Of a stretch of 64,000 bases of DNA, positions 16,072-25,119 are shown one piece after another (the stretch's first letter is position 1; every line of letters begins with the position of its first letter). The notes beneath the pieces were generated by a model. It was not told the DNA's origin. It saw nothing but the letters and a program-made list of their open reading frames with translations, and ran no database searches. A program made the translations under genes and the position numbers. This DNA is from Comamonas sp. B21-038 (GTDB taxonomy: Bacteria; Pseudomonadota; Gammaproteobacteria; Burkholderiales; Burkholderiaceae_C): contig NZ_CP092462.1 of assembly GCF_022387135.1 (NCBI RefSeq), forward strand, positions 2,666,001 through 2,730,000. The letters run 5' to 3'.

Positions 16072-17610
16072 ATGTCAATGACCGATCTTGCAGCAGACCA
16101 GAACGCAGGCTTTGCCTTCAACCCCGCCCAGCAGCGGCCCGCAGCCACCACCGATTTGCCCGCCGGTGTATGCCCCTCGCTCTACAACAAGGACCTGGCA
16201 CCCACCCGGAAAGACAGCCGGTCCTGGGGCGCTTACAGCCTGTTCACGCTGTGGGCCAATGATGTGCACAGCCTGGGCAACTATGCCTTTGCCATCGGCC
16301 TGTTTGCGCTGGGCCTGGGCGGCTGGCAGATTCTGACGGCGCTGATGATGGGCGCCGCACTGCTGTTTGTGCTGCTGACCTTGTCGGGCTTCATGGGCCC
16401 CAAGACGGGCGTGCCCTTTCCAGTGATGAGCCGCATCAGCTTTGGCACGCGGGGCGCGCAGATCCCGGCGCTGATCCGGGGCGGCGTTGCGATTGCCTGG
16501 TTCGGCATCCAGACCTACCTGGCCTCCAAGGTGCTCGATGTGCTGCTGATCACCCTCTTCCCCAGCCTACAGGCGCTGCTGGCGCACCAGGTGCTGGGCC
16601 TGCCGGTGCTGGGCTGGATCAGCTTCAGCCTGCTGTGGGTGGTGCAGACGATGATTGCCTGCTGGGGCATGGAGAGCATCCGCAAGTACGAGGCCTTTGC
16701 CGGCCCGGTGATTCTGGTGACCTTCATCGCGCTGGCCGGCTGGGTGCTGTACAGCTCGGGCGGCAGGATCCAGTGGACGGCGCCCCAGCCCAGCACCGGT
16801 GGGGCGATGTGGGTGCAGATCATGGGTGCGGCCTCGCTGTGGGTCGCCATCTACGGCACCTTTGTGCTCAATTTCTGTGACTTCACCCGGGGCGCCACCT
16901 CGCGCAGCGCCGTGGTCAAGGGCAACTTCTGGGGCATCCCCATCAACATGCTGATCTTCGGCCTGATCGTCGTCGTGCTGACCGGCGGCCAACTGGCCAT
17001 CGACGGCACCCTGATCCTCAGCCCCACCGACATCGTCGAGAAGATCCCCAACAAGCCGCTGCTGATCCTGGCCAGCCTGTCGCTGCTGATCCTGACCATC
17101 GCCGTGAACCTGATGGCCAACTTTGTCGCCCCTGCGCTGGCGCTGGCCAACCTGCTGCCGCGCCAGCTCAACTTCCGCCGCGCGGCGCTGGTCAGCGCCA
17201 TCCTGGGCTTTGTGATCCTGCCGTGGAACCTCTACGATTCGCCGCTGGTGATCCTGTATTTCCTCGGTGGCCTGGGCTCCTTCCTGGGCCCGCTGTTCGG
17301 TATCGTGATGGCCGACTACTGGCTGATCCGCAAGGAGCGCGTGCATGTGCCTGCACTGTACAGCGATGACCACCGTGGCCCTTACCATTACCACAACGGC
17401 GTCAACCGCCGCGCCATCCAGGCCCTGGTGCCCTCGGCGCTGATTGCGCTGCTGTTCGCCTTTCTGCCGGCGCTGGAGTCGGTGTCCCATTTCTCCTGGT
17501 TCATTGCAGCCGGGCTCGGCGGCCTGTTCTACTGGCTGCTGACCCCCAAGGGCCAGCACTACGAAGACCAGGACGGCGAGGCCATTGCCGTGAACCATGC
17601 CCAACATTGA
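16072..17610 (+). CDS. NCS1 family nucleobase/hydantoin:cation symporter
   Basis: A 512-residue inner membrane transporter with about twelve helices. It has the NCS1 N-terminal pattern NKDLAPTRKDSRSWGAYSLFTLWANDVHS, then VPFPVMSRISFGTRGAQIPALIRG and NFCDFTRG. The family (Mhp1, PucI, CodB and relatives) imports purines, pyrimidines, allantoin or hydantoins with Na+ or H+. The racemase-like gene 15 bases downstream favours a hydantoin- or allantoin-type substrate. Two ATGs (16072 and 16078) are possible; AAGG sits nine bases before the second. Confidence 0.87.
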   Translation: MSMTDLAADQNAGFAFNPAQQRPAATTDLPAGVCPSLYNKDLAPTRKDSRSWGAYSLFTLWANDVHSLGNYAFAIGLFALGLGGWQILTALMMGAALLFVLLTLSGFMGPKTGVPFPVMSRISFGTRGAQIPALIRGGVAIAWFGIQTYLASKVLDVLLITLFPSLQALLAHQVLGLPVLGWISFSLLWVVQTMIACWGMESIRKYEAFAGPVILVTFIALAGWVLYSSGGRIQWTAPQPSTGGAMWVQIMGAASLWVAIYGTFVLNFCDFTRGATSRSAVVKGNFWGIPINMLIFGLIVVVLTGGQLAIDGTLILSPTDIVEKIPNKPLLILASLSLLILTIAVNLMANFVAPALALANLLPRQLNFRRAALVSAILGFVILPWNLYDSPLVILYFLGGLGSFLGPLFGIVMADYWLIRKERVHVPALYSDDHRGPYHYHNGVNRRAIQALVPSALIALLFAFLPALESVSHFSWFIAAGLGGLFYWLLTPKGQHYEDQDGEAIAVNHAQH

Positions 17611-17625
17611 GACGGAGTTTTTTGC

Positions 17626-18360
17626 ATGCGCATTCTGATCGTGAACGTCAACACCACCGAGAGCATGACCGAGGCCATTGGCGCCCAGGCGCGCCGGGCA
17701 GCGGCCCCGGGCACCGAGATCGTCGCCCTCACCCCGCGTTTTGGCGCCGAGTCGGTGGAGGGCAATTTTGAGAGCTACCTCTGCGCTGTCGGGGTGATGG
17801 ATGCGGTCATGCGCTATGACCAGCCCTTTGATGCCGTCATCCAGGCCGGCTACGGCGAGCATGGCCGCGAAGGCCTGCAAGAGCTGCTGGAAGTGCCGGT
17901 GGTGGACATCACCGAGGCAGCGGCATCGACGGCGATGTTCCTGGGCCACAAATACGCCGTGGTCACCACCCTGGACCGGGCCGTGCCGCTGATCGAAGAC
18001 CGGCTCAAGCTGGCCGGTCTGGATGCGCGCTGCGCCTCGGTGCGCGCCAGCGGCATGGCCGTGCTGGAGCTGGAGAGCCAGCCCGAGCGCGCGGTTGATG
18101 CCATCGTGCAGCAGGCGGCCAAGGCTGTTGAAGAAGACCATGCCGAGGTGATCTGCCTGGGCTGCGGCGGCATGGCCGAGCTCGAAGACAAGGTGCGCAG
18201 CCGCACCGGCGTGCCCGTGGTCGATGGCGTGGCTGCAGCGGTGACGATTGCCGAATCGCTGGTGCGCCTGGGCCTCAAGACCTCCAAGGTGCGCACCTAT
18301 GCACCGCCGCGCGCCAAGCGGATTACCGGCTTTCCGCTGCCCGATTCGCTGGGCCGTTGA
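17626..18360 (+). CDS. Asp/Glu/hydantoin racemase family protein lacking one catalytic cysteine
   Basis: A 244-residue cytoplasmic protein of the Asp/Glu/hydantoin racemase superfamily: start MRILIVNVNTTESMTEAI, and LGCGGMAELEDKV carrying the second catalytic cysteine C180. The first catalytic cysteine, expected in a ACFGDPG-like segment near residue 76, is replaced: the sequence there reads QAGYGEHGREG with G75. A two-base cysteine racemase mechanism is therefore unlikely. Co-transcription with an NCS1 permease suggests a role in hydantoin, allantoin or related nitrogen compounds. It may be a lyase- or isomerase-like variant. Confidence 0.8.
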   Translation: MRILIVNVNTTESMTEAIGAQARRAAAPGTEIVALTPRFGAESVEGNFESYLCAVGVMDAVMRYDQPFDAVIQAGYGEHGREGLQELLEVPVVDITEAAASTAMFLGHKYAVVTTLDRAVPLIEDRLKLAGLDARCASVRASGMAVLELESQPERAVDAIVQQAAKAVEEDHAEVICLGCGGMAELEDKVRSRTGVPVVDGVAAAVTIAESLVRLGLKTSKVRTYAPPRAKRITGFPLPDSLGR

Positions 18361-18395
18361 AGGTCTTCAACCACCCATCCCTGTTTACTCCAACC

Positions 18396-18418
18396 GCCCT
18401 GCTCCGCAGGGCTTTTTT
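18396..18418 (+). terminator. Intrinsic terminator of the NCS1-racemase operon
   Basis: GCCCTGC-TCC-GCAGGGC followed by TTTTTT on the plus strand, 36 bases after the racemase stop. Confidence 0.85.
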
Positions 18419-18435
18419 CTGGCCGCTGTTGGCCG

Positions 18436-19677
18436 TTATTGGCTGGTCTTGAAGCCCTGGGTCGCCGCCCAGGCGGCCACATCATCGCGGCGGATCGCAG
18501 CGGCCATCAGCTGCGGGAAGGCGTCCGGCGTGCAGGCAAAGGAAGGCACGCCCAAGGCGGCCAGCTTGGCCGCCAGTGCGGCATCGTAAGCGGGGGCACC
18601 TTCGTCGCTCAGCGCCAGCAAGGTGACGAACTGCACGCCCGACTCCACCAGCTCATGGGCGCGGCGCAGCAGGCCTGACTCCACGCCCCCCTCGTACAGG
18701 TCCGAGATCAGCACCAGGATGGTGTTGCGCGGCTCGCTGATCAGGCTCTGGCAATAACCCACGGCGCCATTGATGTCAGTGCCGCCGCCCAGCTGCACGC
18801 CAAACAGCACATCGACCGGGTCGTCGAGCTTCTCGGTCAGGTCCACGACGGCCGTGTCAAACACCACCAGCTTGGTGGCGACCGCAGGCAGGCTGGCCAT
18901 CACCGCACCAAAGATGCTGGAATAGACCACCGAGTTGGCCATGGAGCCGCTTTGGTCGATGCACAGAATCACCTCGCGCTGCGGGCGGCGCGCCTTGCGG
19001 CCATAGCCGATCAAGGTCTCGGGAACGATGGTCTTGTACTCGGGCTGCCAATGGCGCAGGTTGGCGCGTATCGTGCGGTTCCAGTCGATCTCGGCATGGC
19101 GCGGGCGGCGGTTGCGCTGGCTGCGGTCCAGCGCGCCGGCCACGGCACTGCGCATCGGCTCTTCGAGCTTTTTCATCAGCTCGTCCACGACCTTGCGCAC
19201 CACCAGGCGCGCGGTGGCCTTGGTGTTTTGCGGGATGACCGAGCCCAGCGACATCAGGTTGGCCACCAGGTGCACATCGGGTTGCACGTTCTCCAGCATC
19301 TCGGGTTGCAGCAGCAACTCGCGCAGTTGCAGGCGCTCCATCGCGTCGCGCTGCATCACCTGCACCACCTGGCTGGGGAAGTACTTGCGGATATCGCCCA
19401 GCCAGCGCGACACCGACGGCGAAGAATTGCCCCGACCACCCTTGCGTGAGCCCAGCTGGCTGTCGCCTTCGTAGAGCGCGGCCAGCGCCTGGTCCATCTC
19501 CTGCAGGCGCCCGCCCACGGTCCCGCAGCTGGCATCGGCCGGGCTGCCCAGCACCATGCGCCAGCGTTGCAAGCGGGTGGTTGGCTGCAGCGCCTCTGCC
19601 GCGTCGGCGGCCAGGGTTTGGCTATCGTTTTGCGCCGGGCCTGGCGCGGAATGGGTGGCATTCGTCATCGTCATCAC
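18436..19677 (-). CDS. VWA domain protein of the SWIM-MoxR cassette
   Basis: A 413-residue protein with no signal peptide, so probably cytoplasmic. The N-terminal 230 residues are helical and charged; the C-terminal part is a von Willebrand A domain. The metal-ion-dependent adhesion site is intact: D241-x-S243-x-S245 (CIDQSGSM), T300 (GGGTDIN) and D326 (LISDLYEGG). VWA proteins paired with MoxR ATPases (as in RavA-ViaA, CbbQ-CbbO, NorQ-NorD) act as substrate adaptors or metal-dependent partners. It is the last gene of the cassette and overlaps the DUF5682 gene by 4 bases. What it remodels is unknown. Confidence 0.88.
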   Translation of the reverse strand: MMTMTNATHSAPGPAQNDSQTLAADAAEALQPTTRLQRWRMVLGSPADASCGTVGGRLQEMDQALAALYEGDSQLGSRKGGRGNSSPSVSRWLGDIRKYFPSQVVQVMQRDAMERLQLRELLLQPEMLENVQPDVHLVANLMSLGSVIPQNTKATARLVVRKVVDELMKKLEEPMRSAVAGALDRSQRNRRPRHAEIDWNRTIRANLRHWQPEYKTIVPETLIGYGRKARRPQREVILCIDQSGSMANSVVYSSIFGAVMASLPAVATKLVVFDTAVVDLTEKLDDPVDVLFGVQLGGGTDINGAVGYCQSLISEPRNTILVLISDLYEGGVESGLLRRAHELVESGVQFVTLLALSDEGAPAYDAALAAKLAALGVPSFACTPDAFPQLMAAAIRRDDVAAWAATQGFKTSQ

Positions 19678-22235
19678 TCCAGCGCTGGGGCGTCGTTGCG
19701 GGGGGCCGAGGCAGCGGCGATCTGCGCCAGCAACTCGGGCGGCAGCCCCAGCCCCAGCAGGGTGTTGAGCAGTGGCAAGGCCAGCACGGCGCGCGCCTCG
19801 CCCCAGGGCGAATCGTCATCGCCGGCAGCCAACGCAGCGGCAGGCGCGGCAGCACCGGCCACCGGCGCGCGCCGGGCCTTGTCGCCCAGGCTCTGGCGCT
19901 CATGCTTGCTGAAGTGGGCAAAACTGCGCCGCACCAGCGGCAAGATCTGTGCAAACTGCACTTCGCCCAGCCCGGCCAGCCAGGCATCGACGGCGCCCCA
20001 GATCGCTTCGTCGTGCAGCAGCACCAGCGCCTGCTGGTTCAAAAAGCCATCCAGCCAGGCGGCCACATCCAGCGGCGCCGCGCCCAGCGACAGGTTGCGG
20101 TTGAACTGCAGCACCACCTCGGCGCTGTCCAGCAGATGCTCGTCCAGCAGCAGCCGGCAGGCCATGCCGCGCAGCAAGGCCGCAGCGGCATCGCCCATCG
20201 CCAGGCTGCGCAGCGCAGCGCGCCAGGCGTCCACGGCGGCCTGGGCATCGGTGCCGCGCAGGCGCAGTGCCTCGTGCGCGGCCAGCACCTTGCCCTTCAT
20301 CGCCGCAGCAGCCTCTTCGTCCATCGCCATGCAGGCCACTGGCAAGCCAATGGCTGCGCGCAGCACCAGCGAATCGATGACCGTGGCCAGCAGGGCGGTA
20401 TCGGTCTGGCGCACGCTGCCGTAGCGGTACACATTGGCCAGTGGCGGCAGGGTCTGCAGCAGCTGGGCGACATCACCGGTGGTGGCCGCGCGCTCAGCCA
20501 ACGTGGCAATCAGCGACTCGACCAGCTGCGGCAGGTTCGCCAGCAGCGCGTCGTCAATCGCCTGTGCAATCTCGGGCAAGGGGGTATCGGGCGAGAGGCT
20601 GGCGCGCAGGCGCGCGGTGGCGGCCTGCGCCACGGTGGCGCCATGCACGCTGGCCTCGATGATGCGCACGGCCAGCTCCGGCTCCCACTGCATCTGCCAG
20701 CTCTCGCGGAAGGTGCCGCGGTTGCGCTGCGCATCGGCGGCACGGGTGCCCCAGCCAATGCCCAACAAGCGCAGGCGGTGCAGAAAATGGCTGCGCGCCA
20801 GGTCGGTCTCCTTGCGCAGATCCAGCGCCAGCAGCTTGCTGGCTGCTTCGGGCTTCATGCGCAGCGATTTCTGCTGCTGCTCGATATCGCGCTGCAACGG
20901 CACCTGCGGCACATCGGCGGGCACCGTGCCCAGCACATGGCCGACGGTGAGCTCGTCGTCGATCAGGTTCAGCGGCGCGGTCTCGCCCATGCAGACCACC
21001 GTGACGATGGCCTCGTTGATCTCCTGCAATCCCGGTATCGGCTGGCCGCGCATGGCAGCCAGGCCTTCGGCCAAGCGGGTGGCCTCGATGATGTGGGCGC
21101 TGGAGCAGTCCAGGTCCTTGTCGCGCAGCAGCCGTGCCACGCGGGTCAGCCAGCCTGCGGTGCGCAACGTGGCGGCATCGCGGGCGCTGCGTTCAGGCAC
21201 GGACTGGCCTTCTGCCGCTTGCTGTGCCAAGGCCGCATCGGCCCGGTAGCACTGCCACAGGTGCTCGTACCAGCCCGGCGAGGTGACGCCTGCGCCATAG
21301 CCGCTGCGGCTGGCCAGGTTGCGGTAGGTCCAGGGCGCCCAGGTCGCCAGCACCTTGGCCTTGGGCAGGCCCTTGAGCACGGCGCTGTCGGCCTTGGCAG
21401 TGGTGCTTTGCTGCAGCGCCGGCACATGCCAGGCGCCGCAGACCACCGCAATGCGCTGGTAGCCCGCCTTGACCGCCTCACGGATGCACTGGCGCATATG
21501 CGCCTCCCGCTGGGCCTCGCGCAGCACATGGTGGGGGCCGCGCCAGGCCTCGCCCTCCTCGCCCAGTTCGCTGCGCACCGCCGTCATGGCCTCGTTGATG
21601 CTGGTAAACAGCGCTTCGCTGTTGCCGCGCTCTTCCACCAGGCGGTTCCACCAGCTCTCGCCATCCTCAAAGCCGGCCGCATGGGCGAGCCAGTCGAGCG
21701 GGTCGCGCATCGGCGCTTGCGGGGGCGCAGTGGTATCCGCTGCATCGCTGTCCACATCCGCGGCGGGGGCCGTGTCGGCGCTGGCCTCGGCGGCATCACC
21801 TGGCGCCTCGTCCGCTGCCTCCACCGCATCGTCCTCGCCCTCTTCGCCATCCACGTCCTGCGCAGGCTCCGGCTTTTTCAGCGCCTGGCGCCGTGCCCAG
21901 TCCTGGGCCATCGCATGGGTCTGGGGCAGGTCGATAAAGCGCGTGGCCACCCCCTGCGCGCTCGCCCACTGCAGCGCCTGCCACTCGGGCGAAAACTCGG
22001 CAAAGGGGTAGAACGCCGCCTGGCTGGGCTCGTCCTGCATGTACACCAGCATGGCCACCGGCGGCCGCAGCTCGGCACTGCGCAGCATCGGCAGCAGGGC
22101 CTCGCCCTCGGGCGGGCCTTCCACCAGCAGGCAGTCGGGCTGCAGTTGCGCCAGCGCTTGCACCAGGCTGCGCGCACAGCCCGGCCCGTGGTGGCGAATG
22201 CCAAAGAAATGGACGTTGTCAGCAGAAGTGGCCAT
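19674..22235 (-). CDS. DUF5682 family protein
   Basis: An 853-residue protein. The N-terminus has HFFGIRHHGPGCARS (residues 9-23) and LLVEGPPEG (36-44). A later VVCGAWHVPAL completes a pattern reminiscent of the TraB/EreA (erythromycin-esterase-like) fold, which uses conserved His and Glu residues; that comparison is inference. Residues about 122-170 form a very acidic Asp/Glu/Ala linker. The rest is helical without membrane segments. The family is annotated only as DUF5682, typically next to AAA ATPases and VWA proteins as here. It starts 48 bases after the MoxR gene and overlaps the VWA gene. Confidence 0.82.
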   Translation of the reverse strand: MATSADNVHFFGIRHHGPGCARSLVQALAQLQPDCLLVEGPPEGEALLPMLRSAELRPPVAMLVYMQDEPSQAAFYPFAEFSPEWQALQWASAQGVATRFIDLPQTHAMAQDWARRQALKKPEPAQDVDGEEGEDDAVEAADEAPGDAAEASADTAPAADVDSDAADTTAPPQAPMRDPLDWLAHAAGFEDGESWWNRLVEERGNSEALFTSINEAMTAVRSELGEEGEAWRGPHHVLREAQREAHMRQCIREAVKAGYQRIAVVCGAWHVPALQQSTTAKADSAVLKGLPKAKVLATWAPWTYRNLASRSGYGAGVTSPGWYEHLWQCYRADAALAQQAAEGQSVPERSARDAATLRTAGWLTRVARLLRDKDLDCSSAHIIEATRLAEGLAAMRGQPIPGLQEINEAIVTVVCMGETAPLNLIDDELTVGHVLGTVPADVPQVPLQRDIEQQQKSLRMKPEAASKLLALDLRKETDLARSHFLHRLRLLGIGWGTRAADAQRNRGTFRESWQMQWEPELAVRIIEASVHGATVAQAATARLRASLSPDTPLPEIAQAIDDALLANLPQLVESLIATLAERAATTGDVAQLLQTLPPLANVYRYGSVRQTDTALLATVIDSLVLRAAIGLPVACMAMDEEAAAAMKGKVLAAHEALRLRGTDAQAAVDAWRAALRSLAMGDAAAALLRGMACRLLLDEHLLDSAEVVLQFNRNLSLGAAPLDVAAWLDGFLNQQALVLLHDEAIWGAVDAWLAGLGEVQFAQILPLVRRSFAHFSKHERQSLGDKARRAPVAGAAAPAAALAAGDDDSPWGEARAVLALPLLNTLLGLGLPPELLAQIAAASAPRNDAPALE

Positions 22236-22283
22236 GGGCTCGGTCAGCGTTGTCGGGGGCAGAAGAAGAACGGTGTCAGCGGC

Positions 22284-23366
22284 TTAGATTTGCTCGCGGC
22301 AGGCGCGGTAGAGATCCTTCCACTCCGCGCGCTCCTTCACCACCGTCTCCAGGTATTCCTTCCAGACCACGCTGTCCTGCACCGGGTCCTTGATGACGGC
22401 GCCCAGCAGGCCGGAGGCCACATCGTGCGCACGCAGCACGCCATCGCCAAAATGGCCGGCCAGCGCCATGCCGCTGTTGATCACCGAGATCGCTTCGGCG
22501 GTCGACAAGGTGGAGCTGGGCGACTTGATGCGCACGGTCTTGCCGTCTTCGGTCTGGCCATGGCGCAGCTCGCGGAAGATCTGCACGACGCGGCGCACTT
22601 CTTCCAGCGCAGGTGCCTCGGCAGGCAGCTGCAGCGCGCGGCTTTGCTCGCCCACGCGCTTGGTGACGATCTGCACCTCCTCGTCCTGCGACGCAGGCAC
22701 GGGCAGCACGACGGTGTTGAAGCGGCGCTTCAACGCGCTGGAGAGTTCGTTGACACCCTTGTCACGGTTGTTGGCCGTGGCGATCACCGAGAAGCCGGCG
22801 ACGGCCTGGAACTCGGTCGAGAGCTCGGGCACCGGCAAGGTCTTTTCGGACAGCACGGTGATCAGGGTGTCCTGCACATCGGCAGGGATGCGGGTCAGCT
22901 CTTCGATGCGGGCGATCTTGCCCAGCTTCATCGCATGCACCAGCGGGCTGGGGATCAGCGCCTTTTCCGACGGGCCGTGGGCCAGCAGCTGGGCATAGTT
23001 CCAGCCATAGCGCAGCTGCTCTTCGCTGGTGCCGGCCGTGCCCTGGATCAGCATGGTCGAGTCGCCACTCACCGCCGCCGACAGATGCTCGGACACCCAG
23101 GACTTGGCGGTGCCGGGCACCCCGTACAGCAGCAGTGCGCGGTCGGTGGCCAGGGTCGAGACGGCAATCTCCATCAGGCGCGGACTGCCGATGTACTTGG
23201 CGCTGACTTCAAAACCATTGCTCAGCGTGCCGCCCATCAGGTACTGCAGCACGGCCCAGGGCGAGAGCTTCCAGTTCGGTGGACGCGGACGGTCATCGGC
23301 CTTTTGCAAGGCATCCAGTTCTTCGGCAAATTGCTGCTCGGCGTGCTGGCGGAGTACTTGGCTCAT
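22284..23366 (-). CDS. MoxR-type AAA+ ATPase of the SWIM-VWA cassette
   Basis: A 360-residue AAA+ ATPase. Walker A is GVPGTAKS (82-89). The Walker B position reads KIARIEELTR (150-159), with Glu where MoxR proteins normally have Asp before the catalytic Glu. Sensor 1 lies in VIATANNRDKG, and arginine-finger candidates are R214/R215 (LKRRFN). The start is set at the ATG at 23366 (MSQVLRQHAEQQF). The longer open frame upstream reads through the intergenic space into the DUF5691 gene and is rejected. The ATPase is expected to be a chaperone or remodelling motor working with the VWA protein. Confidence 0.9.
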   Translation of the reverse strand: MSQVLRQHAEQQFAEELDALQKADDRPRPPNWKLSPWAVLQYLMGGTLSNGFEVSAKYIGSPRLMEIAVSTLATDRALLLYGVPGTAKSWVSEHLSAAVSGDSTMLIQGTAGTSEEQLRYGWNYAQLLAHGPSEKALIPSPLVHAMKLGKIARIEELTRIPADVQDTLITVLSEKTLPVPELSTEFQAVAGFSVIATANNRDKGVNELSSALKRRFNTVVLPVPASQDEEVQIVTKRVGEQSRALQLPAEAPALEEVRRVVQIFRELRHGQTEDGKTVRIKSPSSTLSTAEAISVINSGMALAGHFGDGVLRAHDVASGLLGAVIKDPVQDSVVWKEYLETVVKERAEWKDLYRACREQI

Positions 23367-23409
23367 GGTGTGCTTCCGGTAGAGATCAAAAGGTTCGTGG
23401 TGGGCGCGA

Positions 23410-25119
23410 TCAGGCGATTCGGGCCGCTTGCAGCGCCAGGCGCAGATCGACAATGCGGTTGAGTTGGGCGAGCACCTGCTCGTCATCCCAGGGGCGCAGG
23501 CGTGAGCGCTCCAGGCGCGCCTGCTGCTCCTGTTGGAGCTTGGCGATGTCGGCCTCGCTGCTGCCTTCGGGCACCACCAGTGCGCTAGCGTCGTCGGACG
23601 CCACGGGCTCGGCGGGCGCTGCCGCAGGTGGCGCACGCCACAGCTGCGCAAAGCGCTCCAAGTCGCCCACCTGCAGGCGGCGTGCGCAGGCAAGAATCGC
23701 ATGGTCTGCCTGCCAGCTGTGCCAGTTGCCCGCAGGCTGGCGCGACTGCAAGGTGCCGAGCAAGGCCTCGAGCAACCAGCGGGACATCGCAGGCGACAGC
23801 AACTCGGTGCGGCCCATGCCCTCGTCGATGCGGTGGATGGCCTCGATGAACGCGCTCTTGCCCAGCTTGGCCTGCAGCTGTGCCAGCCACTGGGTTTCGC
23901 GTTCTTCGGCGCTCAGCTCGGCCATCAGCAGCGGCAGCACATCGCTGCTGCGCGAGTCGCTCTCCATGCTCTGGATCAGCGGCAGCCAGCGCACATCGCG
24001 CTGGGCGCGCAACGCCGCGATCCAGCCCTGGCGCAGCGCGCTTTTCCAGTCGCTGCGCCGGCTCCATTCCCACAGCTGCTCGGGCGTCTTGTTCAGTTGC
24101 TGGTGCCAGAAATCGAGGGGCGTGAGCTCCACCAGCTGCTGCAGCCACCAGGCGCGATGGCCCTTGATATAGGCGGGCGGCTGCAAAGTGACGCCGTCGC
24201 GCTCCCAGTCCTTGTGGCCTTCCTGCGGTGGCTCGATCTGCCACTCGCCCTGGGCATCCTGGCTCAGCATGGCCTGCAGCGCGGCGCCCATGCGCTGGCT
24301 GTGCGGGCTGTGCGGCAGGCGCGCGAGCAGGCTGGCGGCCGATTCGCGCACCTCCTTGCTGCGGTTACAGAGCAGCTTTTCCAACAAGGCCTCGTCGTCT
24401 GCCGACAGGCCGCGCGCCAGGCTCTGCACCATTGGTGCGCGTTCGCGGGCACCCAGCTCCTTGAGGCTGGCTTCCAGCCGCGCGCGGGCGCCTGCCGGGT
24501 CCGTGGCACGCTGCTGCAGCAGCAAGGCCACGCGCTGCTCCAGCGAGCCTTCCTGCCAGATCTGCTCGGCATCGGCTGTCTCTTGCACGCCATGCGCATA
24601 GGCCCACTGCGGGTTCTGGGCGGCCAGCCAGCGGCCGCGCTCGCCCAGCACCGGGGTCAGCCACTGGCGCAGCTCGACCGATTGGCGGCCTTGGTGCAGC
24701 GCATCCACCAACAGCGCATAAGGCAGGCGCTGGCCGGCTTCATCAAGGCTGACCAAGGCCAGCGCGAGCAGCTCGGGCGCATTGCCCTGCAGCACCTCGC
24801 CCAGCAGCCGCAACAGCGGCTCGCCCTGCGGCGCCGGGCGCGATTCAGCGGCCGGTGGTGGCAAAGCGGCAGCTACCACCGTCGCAGCGGGTTGCGCGGG
24901 GCGCCAACCGGCCCGCTCCAGCACCGCTGCCACCGCGGTGGCGCGCAGCAACTGCTGCGCCTTGCTGTCTGCCGGTTGCAGCAAAGCCGCCTGCAGCGCC
25001 TGCTGGCTGGCGGGCGCCGTGCGGTCGATGCCCTGGGTAAAGATGGCTGGCAGCGCCAGCCGCTCGGCGCCGACGAGCGCAGATTGCTGCAACGCAGCCC
25101 AAAGATTTGCATGGCTCAC
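23410..25119 (-). CDS. DUF5691 family protein
   Basis: A 569-residue soluble protein, largely alpha-helical and rich in Leu/Ala/Gln, suggesting a helical-repeat scaffold. The N-terminus MSHANLWAALQQSALVGAER with a later GIDR matches my memory of DUF5691, a family found beside SWIM, MoxR and VWA genes. No catalytic motif is apparent. Its ATG overlaps the end of the SWIM gene by 4 bases, and 43 bases separate it from the MoxR start. Function unknown; a scaffold or adaptor role is inference. Confidence 0.8.
   Translation of the reverse strand: MSHANLWAALQQSALVGAERLALPAIFTQGIDRTAPASQQALQAALLQPADSKAQQLLRATAVAAVLERAGWRPAQPAATVVAAALPPPAAESRPAPQGEPLLRLLGEVLQGNAPELLALALVSLDEAGQRLPYALLVDALHQGRQSVELRQWLTPVLGERGRWLAAQNPQWAYAHGVQETADAEQIWQEGSLEQRVALLLQQRATDPAGARARLEASLKELGARERAPMVQSLARGLSADDEALLEKLLCNRSKEVRESAASLLARLPHSPHSQRMGAALQAMLSQDAQGEWQIEPPQEGHKDWERDGVTLQPPAYIKGHRAWWLQQLVELTPLDFWHQQLNKTPEQLWEWSRRSDWKSALRQGWIAALRAQRDVRWLPLIQSMESDSRSSDVLPLLMAELSAEERETQWLAQLQAKLGKSAFIEAIHRIDEGMGRTELLSPAMSRWLLEALLGTLQSRQPAGNWHSWQADHAILACARRLQVGDLERFAQLWRAPPAAAPAEPVASDDASALVVPEGSSEADIAKLQQEQQARLERSRLRPWDDEQVLAQLNRIVDLRLALQAARIA

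Noticed and set aside
19446..23462. 1338-codon open frame on the plus strand opposite the VWA, DUF5682 and MoxR genes
   Set aside because: Antisense shadow. It runs across three recognisable minus-strand genes and its product is a compositionally biased string of Gln/Arg/Gly/His.
23367..23702. N-terminal extension of the MoxR reading frame
   Set aside because: It overlaps the end of the DUF5691 gene and shows no ATPase-family sequence.
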